A DNA stretch of 64,000 bases from Pseudomonadota bacterium. Lineage in GTDB: Bacteria; Desulfobacterota; Desulfobulbia; Desulfobulbales; Desulfocapsaceae. The stretch is from positions 53,222-117,221 of the forward strand of contig JAHIUA010000092.1 of the NCBI GenBank assembly GCA_018817385.1, given 5' to 3'. The position numbers and the translations under genes were made by a program. The notes beneath the pieces were generated by a model, which saw nothing but the letters and a program-made list of their open reading frames with translations, was not told the origin of the DNA and made no database searches. Numbering within the stretch: position 1 is the first letter of the stretch; every line of letters begins with the position of its first letter. Below, one piece after another: positions 1 through 8,886 of the stretch.

Positions 1-1044
1 ATTCATATTTTGCTTGTCTTTGCGAAATGCTCTTTTGCCCATTTCTTGATTCAAGGTGGCAAAAAAGAGGTTCTGCAAAATAGCTTTATAAAAATGACTG
101 CTGATATTTGTTGATTTAAAAAGGTCATCTTTACGGAATGGAGATAAATCCTCTAAAAGTTCATTTTTAAGATAAACAAGATCGAAAAACTCCTGTGGAA
201 TCAATTTCTTCTCTTTTATAAACCAGACAAAAAGGAACCTGGTTAAAAGCCTGATAACATTCTTGGCATTGTGCTCCTGCTGCAATTCCCGAAGCTTGTC
301 TTCATTAGTAGATCCTGTTTCTTCAAAAAGGCTGTGGATGGTAGGCTCTGATGGAAAAACAACTTCTTTAACTGCCCAAAAATACCAGTTTGAAAGCTCT
401 TCATAGAATTTTTTATTGAGTAGGGAAACATTAAAAACAGTTTGCCAGTACGTATAAAGATCAGCAAAATTTTTAATTGCCTTTGTTCCTGTACGTTGGA
501 TTGCAAGCTCAGATAGAATACGCAAATGGCCGGAATGTGGATTCTCAGGATTTATATCTCTGAGCATAGACACCTTTCCTGCCTTTTCTCCCTCTCGCCA
601 TTCTTGTTTATATTCCAGCCTTTCAGCGTTGGCAAAGGCAATAAGATTTTCATACTTAAAAATAACGACCACCGGAGTGTAATGATACTCTCGGTTGAAC
701 GCGCGGGTTATTTCAGCTAGGTGTGACCTGGTTGGTAATAGACCATTATCCCTTGGAATTAGAGTTACACCGAAGATAAGTATACCATCATAATCTGATT
801 CTATTTTTGCCGGATCAATGCCTCGATTCCCTTCAAAAGCAGCATCGTCTACCATACCTATAAAATAAACATCATCCATTAGTTGAAAAGCATCATGGTC
901 TTTTCTATAATTGTTCAAAAGAATATCTTGCGGCCGAGCAGACTCTTCAGCAATATAGCTAACAGGAACTTGTAGTTTTTCAAAAAAAATCCGCAAAGCT
1001 AAGTGGAAGTCCTTTGTGTTGAAGTAATTCAATTCTGCCTTCAT
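1..1044 (-). CDS. N-terminal 348 residues of a large Eco57I-type DNA methyltransferase (partial)
   Basis: The frame is open from an ATG at 1044 to the left edge without a stop, so only the N-terminus is present. AAGG lies about 7 nt before the start. The residues match what I know of the N-terminal region of 1200-1300 aa Eco57I/PglX-like adenine methyltransferases found in defence loci: a 'DDVYFIGMVDDAAFEGN' stretch, 'YKQEWREGEKAGKVS', 'ILSELAI' and a helical 'LLTRFLFVWFIKEKKLIP' block. The catalytic NPPY motif would lie further in, outside the window. It follows the PLD-SNF2 helicase gene by 88 bp on the same strand, a common pairing in which the methylase would mark self DNA. Family call is by recall of the N-terminal pattern; the catalytic domain is not visible. 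Confidence 0.72.
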   Translation of the reverse strand, partial: MKAELNYFNTKDFHLALRIFFEKLQVPVSYIAEESARPQDILLNNYRKDHDAFQLMDDVYFIGMVDDAAFEGNRGIDPAKIESDYDGILIFGVTLIPRDNGLLPTRSHLAEITRAFNREYHYTPVVVIFKYENLIAFANAERLEYKQEWREGEKAGKVSMLRDINPENPHSGHLRILSELAIQRTGTKAIKNFADLYTYWQTVFNVSLLNKKFYEELSNWYFWAVKEVVFPSEPTIHSLFEETGSTNEDKLRELQQEHNAKNVIRLLTRFLFVWFIKEKKLIPQEFFDLVYLKNELLEDLSPFRKDDLFKSTNISSHFYKAILQNLFFATLNQEMGKRAFRKDKQNMN

Positions 1045-1132
1045 CGCTTGCCTTTAAATTTTAAAATTATTAGTCAGAGAGAGCCTTTTTTCCGCTATAA
1101 AACGAGGGTAAATAGTTGTTCTATTTTTTCAT

Positions 1133-4100
1133 TCAACTCACCAGAAACCAGGTGATCAAATCAAAGTTATCAACCATATACTTGTCACTCACCTTAATGT
1201 TTTGTTTCACTTTTTTGAGAGCAGAAGGATCGCCAGATCGAAGTTTAGCAAGAATATCCTTTACTTCTTTTCCCATCCGTTTTTTAGTACCTCCATCTTC
1301 CTGTTTTTCTTCTTCAACAGCCTGACTGGTAAGCCAGGTTTTGATTGCATCCGCAAGTAATTGAATTGCTTGTTCTTCACCTTTGTCTACACTTTGATGG
1401 ACATAACGATTCTTATCCTTGTGGGCGCCGAGAGCATCAAGAACTTCTTTCTGGTTCAACAGCACAGGCTTGCCATTCATATCAATATAAATAAGCTCAT
1501 AAATCTGATATTCATGGATCGTTGCTTTTGGTGGCCTAGTAGGATAACCAAGAAGTGCAATAATCCCTTCATCTGAGCAGATAGCCTTGTCAGCAATGAA
1601 TCCTGTATAAACTCCCTTAGGCATTTCGTAATATTTTTTGCCATTCTCCTTAATTTCAGCCAGTAAATCCTGCCTATATCTTTCGAGAGAAAGATTATCA
1701 AAACCCAAACCCCGTTCGCTGGTTTCAATATCATCCCATGAGGTCTGCATTTGTTCCAGCATCCTTGCTTTCATCCTGTTTTCAAGATTCTCATCGGTAG
1801 CCATTTGTGCGAAGGTATCAGAAAACTCCAAATGTACTTCGGAGCCGGCTAACTTCATTGCCGCCATGCGGTGTTCGATTCTTCCCTGCAAATTTAGATA
1901 GGTATTAATATTACTGGAAGGCCAAAAATTGATCCCAAATATTATTTTATTTGGAGAGCCTAGGCGATCAATACGCCCCATCCTTTGAATAATCCTTACC
2001 GGATTCCAATGGATATCGTAATTAATGACAGTGTCAGCATCTTGCAGATTTTGTCCTTCACTGAGAGTGTCTGTTGCAATTAGGATGTCAATGGGCTTTT
2101 GAATTTGCTTGTATGCCGGGTCGTTGTTATCAGCAAGCCAGGTAATCCACTCACCAAAAATCTCACTTTCGGTCAGGTCATCTTGACTTCCGGAAAATTG
2201 CCATTCCTGCTCTTTAAATAATTTGGTGAAAGGTGCAAAACGTTGAAGAATTAGTTCAAAGTTTTTGGTCTCTTTGGAAGAAGTATCGGTTAAGGAGCCA
2301 CTGCCGCTGACCATAGCAATCTTATTGAACCCTCGTGCTTTTAATTGTTCAAAAATATATTTAGCCGTATCTTTGTAAGCCGTGAAGATAACAATCTTTT
2401 TGTTGTAATTGTTTGTCGCAGAATTCTGCTTTGTGCGTATTTTTTCAATAAGTACCTGAAGTTTGTCGTCAGAACTTTTATGATTATTAGGTTTGGTTAT
2501 TTCCTTTTTAATTTTGTTGTCGAACCTGACTAAGTTAGCTAAGAGGTTATCAAGGGCATCGATGTCTTTTTTAAGATCCCTTTTGTATTGCTCAATTGTT
2601 CTTGCTGCATCTATCTCAGATAATTTTATTTTCCTCTTTTTCCCCAAAGTAAACTCCGAGACATCAGCTTCCAAATCGTCATCCTCAAACAAAAGGATTT
2701 CATTTTCGTCATCTAATTCAATATCCTTTTTGGCAGATTGGTAGGCTTTGATTTTATTTAGGGCATTCTGATGATGATCTCGGATTTTCTCAACAGTTGA
2801 ATAAAATGAAAACCAAGACGATTCCAACCTCTTAACCATGAGGATATACATCATCTTGACAAGGAAAAATTCTCTTTGTTTCTCATCATGTAGGATATCT
2901 TTGTCGCCAGCTCCTTCCGTTTCAGCATAAAACGATGGCTGATATCCTGACAACATTGGGGGGAAATGGTTGAAGAGTTCTTCGAAACTCTCGAAATTCC
3001 CTATCTGGCGAGGTGTCACAAAAATATTCTCCGGCTTAGCTTTAATTGGAAAATTGAGACCGGTCTGCTGTCCTTCGATCATCTTTCTTGTTCGAGCTAC
3101 GGTAAGAGCATCAGTTAGCCTGAAAAAATTATCAGGAAGGTTTTTTATAAATGTGCTTATTTGGGGGTGTTCAAGTTCTCTCCATTCATTAAAGGCCTTT
3201 TGGGCGGCACGAAAGGTATAATCAAGATTCTTGATACTTAGTGAATCAGCAAAACCTCGATTGTCTCCTTGAACCATCAACTTAAACTGATTGCGGATAT
3301 CATTAAGGGAATTGTTGATTGGAGTTGCGGAAAGCATAAGAACCTTAACGTCCAAATTTAACTTTAGTATCTTTTCAACCAAAAAAGCATATCTCTGGGA
3401 TTTATCATTTCTTAAATTATGACTTTCATCTATAACGATTAGTTTTGGTTTGTCGTTGATAAATAATTTATCAGAACGATCAGTGTATTTCTCCATCCGG
3501 TCAAGTTGCATATCCGTATGAAACCGAATAAAAAACTCGAATTGATCTTTTTCAAATTTTGAATTTTGATGCTTAATATATCGATGCCAGTTGTGTTGAA
3601 GTTTTTTCGGACAAATCAACACAATCTCTCTTCCTTGGAACTGGAAGAATTTCATAACAGCAAGTGCACTCCAAGTTTTTCCTAGACCAACTGCGTCAGC
3701 CAGGATGGCTCCATTATACTTCTGCAGCATCTTTATAAGGCTCAGCACGCCTTTTTGCTGAAACTGATATAATATTTGATAGACGACAGTGTTCTCAAGT
3801 CTTCCTACTTGCCTGTTAAATTCAGGATTATCTTGTTCAGCTAATAATTGATTACCGAATAATTCAAAAAGGACCTTGTAATAAAGCTCTTTAGGAGTGT
3901 ATTCAATGAATATTTTTTCAATTTCTTCGATTAGATATATTTTAAATGGCTTGGTAGATTTTGCCCCATTTTTATCAATCGATGTTTTATTTTTATGGGC
4001 TTGCGGTTTTCCCCAGAGATCAGCAAACCACTTTTTGAGTTCTTTGTACTGATTGTTTTTTCCGGATTCAGCGATATTTAATTCAATATTACTGGTTGAT

Positions 4101-4531
4101 TTTAGTCCAATACCAGCTTCTGTTAAATTTGAGCTTCCTGTAATAAAATAGTTATCCCGATTATCGTTGTTTTCTGGAGTAAAAAGATACGCTTTCGCAT
4201 GGCAAAAGTTAGGTTCCAGAGTTTTAGCTACAACCTTATCCTGCTGAAGGAATTTAACAGCTTCTCTAGCAAGAATATTTAGCTTGAGAGAAGATTCTAC
4301 TGTTATATTTTCATTCAACAAGTCTAAAGCTCTGCTTGTGTCTATCTGTGCATTTACAATATCACCAAGTACAAAACGGAATTCTGATATTTTGTCATTA
4401 ACCTCTTGCGAGAGATACGCAAGTGCACCTACTGTGAAATAGCCAGTAACAACATCCAAAGTTCCTTCTTCAGTGTACTTTGAAAGCCACTCATGAACTT
4501 TTAGATTTTTGTTTTCGTTATCTAACAACAT
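1133..4531 (-). CDS. PLD-nuclease-like / SNF2-family helicase
   Basis: 1132 aa. The N-terminal ~180 residues form a phospholipase-D-like domain with an 'HAKAYLF' start of an HxK motif near residue 111 and 'TGSSNLTEAG' about 20 residues on. A full SNF2/SF2 helicase follows: Walker A 'ADAVGLGKT' (~275), 'VIDESH' (~367), 'LSATPINN' (~400) and motif VI 'QRMGRIDRLG' (~850). The start ATG has AAAGG about 9 nt upstream. It is 88 bp upstream of the Eco57I-type methylase and 61 bp after the RecD-like gene. In known defence loci such PLD-helicases pair with Eco57I-type methylases and are the likely restriction or translocation component. Only one HxK-like motif is evident by eye, so nuclease activity is inferred. 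Confidence 0.85.
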   Translation of the reverse strand: MLLDNENKNLKVHEWLSKYTEEGTLDVVTGYFTVGALAYLSQEVNDKISEFRFVLGDIVNAQIDTSRALDLLNENITVESSLKLNILAREAVKFLQQDKVVAKTLEPNFCHAKAYLFTPENNDNRDNYFITGSSNLTEAGIGLKSTSNIELNIAESGKNNQYKELKKWFADLWGKPQAHKNKTSIDKNGAKSTKPFKIYLIEEIEKIFIEYTPKELYYKVLFELFGNQLLAEQDNPEFNRQVGRLENTVVYQILYQFQQKGVLSLIKMLQKYNGAILADAVGLGKTWSALAVMKFFQFQGREIVLICPKKLQHNWHRYIKHQNSKFEKDQFEFFIRFHTDMQLDRMEKYTDRSDKLFINDKPKLIVIDESHNLRNDKSQRYAFLVEKILKLNLDVKVLMLSATPINNSLNDIRNQFKLMVQGDNRGFADSLSIKNLDYTFRAAQKAFNEWRELEHPQISTFIKNLPDNFFRLTDALTVARTRKMIEGQQTGLNFPIKAKPENIFVTPRQIGNFESFEELFNHFPPMLSGYQPSFYAETEGAGDKDILHDEKQREFFLVKMMYILMVKRLESSWFSFYSTVEKIRDHHQNALNKIKAYQSAKKDIELDDENEILLFEDDDLEADVSEFTLGKKRKIKLSEIDAARTIEQYKRDLKKDIDALDNLLANLVRFDNKIKKEITKPNNHKSSDDKLQVLIEKIRTKQNSATNNYNKKIVIFTAYKDTAKYIFEQLKARGFNKIAMVSGSGSLTDTSSKETKNFELILQRFAPFTKLFKEQEWQFSGSQDDLTESEIFGEWITWLADNNDPAYKQIQKPIDILIATDTLSEGQNLQDADTVINYDIHWNPVRIIQRMGRIDRLGSPNKIIFGINFWPSSNINTYLNLQGRIEHRMAAMKLAGSEVHLEFSDTFAQMATDENLENRMKARMLEQMQTSWDDIETSERGLGFDNLSLERYRQDLLAEIKENGKKYYEMPKGVYTGFIADKAICSDEGIIALLGYPTRPPKATIHEYQIYELIYIDMNGKPVLLNQKEVLDALGAHKDKNRYVHQSVDKGEEQAIQLLADAIKTWLTSQAVEEEKQEDGGTKKRMGKEVKDILAKLRSGDPSALKKVKQNIKVSDKYMVDNFDLITWFLVS

Positions 4532-4592
4532 ATATTTACCTTTTTAATTATCGTTTATCATCTCATGGCTCAACTGTATTTTAAGAAACAGC

Positions 4593-7500
4593 CTATATTC
4601 TAAAGTGTTGGGTTATAACATTTCTAACAATAAGACTATCAAAGCCGGCACTTTCTTTTGTAATGAGCAACCTGACATCAAAACCATGTTTCTTATACCA
4701 AGCATGTTTCACCTCTTGCCGATTACGGTACTCCTCTAAATGCAACATACCTTCATGTTCCCAATACCATACTTCTCCTCTCCAGTTAATGGTGAAATCG
4801 GGAAGCATCGTAGTTCCATCAGGCGCCCGCAAAGGCACTTCGTACGCAAAGGGTATATCTCGATCAAAAAGCATATTAGCGATGATCACTTCTGATTTTG
4901 ACCGGACCATGTAATCAGCTAACGTCTTATGAATTTTGCCTTCCTCGTACCACTGGAACATATCCTGGAATTCTTCCGGTACTGGAGTGAAATTAAACAG
5001 AGAAGAATTTATTCGCAGTAGCTGAGAATTTTCCGGTCTCCTCAAGCTGTAAATAGGCCCCATATCTTCTTCAACCAGGAGAGTACAGTGGCTTTGTGCC
5101 CGAGTAAGACCGGTGTAGAAAAGCTCTTGTGACAACAAACCACGCTTGTGCTTTGGGAGAACAAAATAGACTCTCTCGAATTCAGACCCCTGGGCTTTAT
5201 GAACAGATATAGCATAGGCTAATTCCAGGTTTTCAGATACTTGGCTCTCTGATGAAAAATTGACCCAATAGTCTTGCTTACGGCTAAATATCACCTGAAA
5301 CTGGCTCATATGGAATTTCGACCATTTCCATTTCTTGTGATCATAACCGTGAACTTTTGTGTATCCTATCTCACCATTAAAGACTTCAAGGTCAGAAGCT
5401 TTTTTGGTTTTTGTATTATAGGCTTTCAACGGTTTTGAGCGTGAACGATTTCGTGTCTGAATGACTTTATCATTATATGTAATACTGCCCAGAGTTCCTT
5501 TTTTTTCAACCATCCACAAATTTTTATGACCCTGGATTATCTGGTTCAAATGCTCAATGCCAAAAAGTTCTCCACGATACGGGGAGATCACCTGGCTACG
5601 TTCCGGCTTACCAATTTCATCAAAGAGTCCATAGTACTGATTCCAAAGGGTATCCGGTCGTTCTGGATCAAAGACTTTTCCAGTATCAGTCTTCATATCA
5701 GAAATCATGGTATCCAGGAGAAGTTTTTCCAGGGTGTCTGGATTATCCCAGAACAATACCCGCAAATCACCAGTTACATCCCCACCTTCCTGAATTTTTG
5801 CTAATATCTCTTCTTCCTGTGCGTCAAAGTCACCTGATTTTTCATCAGCAAGAGCCCGGTGCTGGTAGATATTAGCTAGATCGAGAATACCGGTTCCTTT
5901 ATTGGTCAAACGGTTGTGAATTTGACGGATATTCGTTGTTAAAGCACCAACATTCTCTGGAAGGTCCGTTCTCAGCCAATCAAGTAGATCAGAGAAAACC
6001 TTTCCCGTTCCAATAGGTGGTAATTGATTAGGATCACCAACAAAGATCAACCGCTGAACTGCGTTCAGATTTACAGCCTTAAAAAAGGTCGCAAGCATAG
6101 TCAGATCCAGCATTGAAGATTCATCAATAATGAATGTCGTTATGTTCTCCTCACGCTTTCCGCCATTTTGCTTAAAGGTGAAATTCTTATTTAACCAACC
6201 TCGTTGAGCAAGAAAGGCATGGATTGTACTTGCCTCCTTTCCTGTTTGTTCTCGGAGGCGATCAGCCGCCTTGCCAGTTGGTGCTAAAAGTTGAAAAGAA
6301 GGCTGAGCACCATGCGCCTTTTCTATTGCCCTAATTATAGCTTTAATAATTGTAGTTTTACCTGTTCCTGCAGCTCCTGAAAGTATTGCTAAGGGCCTGC
6401 GGAAAATCTTCTGACACACTTCAACTTGTTGTGTGATAGCTCTATCGTATTCTTCTGGATGCTCTTGCGCCAATGAGCTGTTTATTATCTTCAGGTAATT
6501 TTGCCAATGACTTGCGGTAACAGGGGATTGAAGGGTAATATCCGCTTGAGCTGCCATTTGGCGAAGGGCTTGCTCGACCACACGTTCATCATCAAAAGTT
6601 GTTTTCCGATACAAATACAGATTATCTTTTTCTGTTCGATAACAAAGGGCCTTACAGATATCCTCTTTTTCAACTTCGAGATGCCGCTGGTTGAACTGAG
6701 CTCTTTTCCAGTCAGGCATAAAGCTGAGCTTATGATTTAGTCCGAACAAAACTCGTTCTGCCGAGAGGAATGTGTGCTGACTGGCATGCTGCAACTGTTC
6801 AACACATAATGCTCGCAACCGTTGCCAATCATCCGGCTCAAGATCTGTTCCCTCCCCTAAGTCTGGCGATGGCAACATTCCATGATCTATTTGGCTAAAG
6901 GAAATTTGATCGTCTGCATCCTCACCGACATATTCCTCAGAGAGGATATAGGGGCTCTCAATAATACTTTCGTAATTGGAAATAATGCTGCAACTCTCTG
7001 GGCTTTCAATAATATTCTCGATTTGACGCACAGACAAATCAAATCTTGGCAAAATATCTTGCAACAACTTCTGCTGATGTTCTTCTAAATACTTCCACCT
7101 CTTCCGAAGAGAAGAAAACTCTTTTTTTGTGAGATCAATTCCTTGAATAGAACTCTCACCGCCTTCAAGGTATGAAAAAATAGATTTTTTAACTTTCTCT
7201 TCCCCAACAATCGGAATTTGCTCTATGGCGTAATGAATGCCTTTACTGAATTTTAAATAATCAAGAACAGTTAATAGCCCTGGATATAAACCACGCTCCG
7301 ACCAAAGCTCTGCCATTATCGAGGCAAGCCATTCCTGACGAATAGACCAATTCTCGGAAATATCACCTACCTCTTGTAAAACACCAACTATTTCGCTAAA
7401 TCTTTCAATCAGCCCAAGGGCTCTATCATCAGAGAAACGACGAGTTGCATACTTAAAGTCACGTGAATTTTCTGGTGAAAATAAAATCTTGTTCAGAATT

Positions 7501-8189
7501 TCAGGATTATTAAAATATTTTTCATATGGTATACGGAGTCCTTGATTCGGATAATCGGAAGTAATGTTTCGAGCCCACACATTTGGCCCATATCTCTCTT
7601 CCATTTGCTGAGATTGATTATCCCAAGTAATTTCCGCACCAACATCTTTTATTCGGCTTACACCGACTATCACATATTGATGCTCATCATTTTCACTGAA
7701 GGGGTTACTGTAATTGGCGTAGTAAAAAATGAGACTTTTCCCAGGAGAAATATCCTTAAAAAAACTATTTGCCCCATCTCTTCTAGCAACAGAATCATAC
7801 TTGGGTGTCCCCTTATCACGAGAAGGATTTTGCACCTCGTCTACATACATCTCCTCATATGGCCAGATACATACAGTGTATGCAGGCAGTTTCCATTTTT
7901 TTGTTTCTGTACCGTCATTAAACCACGAAGGCGGCGGGTTATATGTGGTCAGTTGTTGATCGCCAAATGCATTACAACTCCAGATACAAGGTGGTATGTA
8001 ATCATCAAATTTTGTTGGAGATTCCCCAGCATGAGCCACCTCAATATCTATATCACGGCGTTTAGCTATCATATCTCCCGGGAAAGAATATTGACCAACA
8101 CAGTAAGTATTCGAACGGGGGTCACTGCATATCTTGCCGTTCCAGCCATTCTGGTGCCAAGCTAATCTTGCGGATATATGTTTTGTCAT
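4593..8189 (-). CDS. RecD-like SF1 helicase with C-terminal PD-(D/E)xK-like nuclease domain
   Basis: 1198 aa. The first ~550 residues carry no motif I recognise. A RecD/UvrD-like SF1 helicase core follows: Walker A 'GAAGTGKTT' (~606), 'IIDESSML' (~690), 'VGDPNQLPPIGTG' (~712), 'HKAQGSEFERV' (~1000) and 'FYTGLTRAQ' (~1025). The last ~110 residues have a restriction-endonuclease-like pattern: 'RSKSEVIIANML', then 'LPDFTI' and 'WYWEHEGM', as in nuclease tails fused to other helicases. Predicted job: unwinding and cutting foreign or damaged DNA. No Shine-Dalgarno sequence precedes the ATG at 8189. A 697-bp spacer separates it from the upstream GHKL-HNH gene, so it may have its own promoter. Confidence 0.85.
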   Translation of the reverse strand: MTKHISARLAWHQNGWNGKICSDPRSNTYCVGQYSFPGDMIAKRRDIDIEVAHAGESPTKFDDYIPPCIWSCNAFGDQQLTTYNPPPSWFNDGTETKKWKLPAYTVCIWPYEEMYVDEVQNPSRDKGTPKYDSVARRDGANSFFKDISPGKSLIFYYANYSNPFSENDEHQYVIVGVSRIKDVGAEITWDNQSQQMEERYGPNVWARNITSDYPNQGLRIPYEKYFNNPEILNKILFSPENSRDFKYATRRFSDDRALGLIERFSEIVGVLQEVGDISENWSIRQEWLASIMAELWSERGLYPGLLTVLDYLKFSKGIHYAIEQIPIVGEEKVKKSIFSYLEGGESSIQGIDLTKKEFSSLRKRWKYLEEHQQKLLQDILPRFDLSVRQIENIIESPESCSIISNYESIIESPYILSEEYVGEDADDQISFSQIDHGMLPSPDLGEGTDLEPDDWQRLRALCVEQLQHASQHTFLSAERVLFGLNHKLSFMPDWKRAQFNQRHLEVEKEDICKALCYRTEKDNLYLYRKTTFDDERVVEQALRQMAAQADITLQSPVTASHWQNYLKIINSSLAQEHPEEYDRAITQQVEVCQKIFRRPLAILSGAAGTGKTTIIKAIIRAIEKAHGAQPSFQLLAPTGKAADRLREQTGKEASTIHAFLAQRGWLNKNFTFKQNGGKREENITTFIIDESSMLDLTMLATFFKAVNLNAVQRLIFVGDPNQLPPIGTGKVFSDLLDWLRTDLPENVGALTTNIRQIHNRLTNKGTGILDLANIYQHRALADEKSGDFDAQEEEILAKIQEGGDVTGDLRVLFWDNPDTLEKLLLDTMISDMKTDTGKVFDPERPDTLWNQYYGLFDEIGKPERSQVISPYRGELFGIEHLNQIIQGHKNLWMVEKKGTLGSITYNDKVIQTRNRSRSKPLKAYNTKTKKASDLEVFNGEIGYTKVHGYDHKKWKWSKFHMSQFQVIFSRKQDYWVNFSSESQVSENLELAYAISVHKAQGSEFERVYFVLPKHKRGLLSQELFYTGLTRAQSHCTLLVEEDMGPIYSLRRPENSQLLRINSSLFNFTPVPEEFQDMFQWYEEGKIHKTLADYMVRSKSEVIIANMLFDRDIPFAYEVPLRAPDGTTMLPDFTINWRGEVWYWEHEGMLHLEEYRNRQEVKHAWYKKHGFDVRLLITKESAGFDSLIVRNVITQHFRI

Positions 8190-8886
8190 TTTTCTATTAG
8201 TTTTTAAAGCAACCCCTACCTAAATATCACGGCAGGTATGAGTGATCCAGGTTGAACTTGTCAGACGTTCTGACTTTGCAATTCCTAGCGTGCTAAATTA
8301 GTTAGTTGAACAACCAAGCAAGGCTTCTTGAATCGTGCAGTACTTATAAGCCCCACTAAATCATTTCTACCCCTATAAAACGATCTGCTGGGTCAAAATC
8401 AGGCTTGGAAATTTTTATGTCATCCACCTCACTCTCAGGTATAACCTCGCCAATTTCATCAATTGAAAAACTTAAACCATAAGCAAACGCAAGCCTGTTA
8501 TATTCAGTTGACAGTGCACAAAGCAGGGCATGTAAGTTCGTGAGACGTGGAGGCTTCCTTTGTGAAAAAAAAGCTGAAATCAGTTAATTTTTCAAGTCTT
8601 AACGTTACCAATATTTTGTTTCTTTACTTAATAACATTTTCAAATTTTATAACAAAAACTATACCCAGAGGCACTCTACCATTCAGACCAATGGGGCATA
8701 TCTCCAAAATGTAAATTAATCTACATGTTCAGTCTAACCCACCAATACCAAACGTTTTAAAATATGAAAAACAAATAAATACTATCTTATCTCTGTACTT
8801 TTCAGCTAAATTTAATTTTATTTTTTCTAAGTTCTATTATCAGCATAAGTACGGATTTACTCTTTAAATTGAGCGCTCTCTTTGTT
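8190..8886. other. Intergenic spacer between two defence genes
   Basis: 697 bp, AT-rich. It holds one coding-like fragment (8356-8586, minus) described separately. The rest (8590-8886) is very AT-rich with no convincing ORF, hairpin terminator or repeat. Its length contrasts with the tight spacing elsewhere in the island and suggests deletion of a gene here and a new promoter for the RecD-like gene. Confidence 0.5.
8356..8586 (-). pseudogene. Degraded C-terminal gene fragment
   Basis: Reading leftward from a TAA near 8588 to a TAG at 8356-8358 gives about 75 open codons with protein-like composition, including 'NLHALLCALSTEYNRLAFA', 'SFSIDEIGEVIPESEV' and a C-terminal 'DRFIGVEMI'. No ATG, GTG or TTG start with a ribosome site is available. 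Hydrophobic spacing and codon use look coding, so I read it as the 3' remnant of a lost gene in the defence operon. Family not recognised. Confidence 0.4.

Noticed and set aside
7542..8165. 207-aa plus-strand ORF opposite the RecD-like gene
   Set aside because: Antisense to a strong coding frame, with shadow-like composition (Ile, Arg, Cys rich) and no family resemblance.
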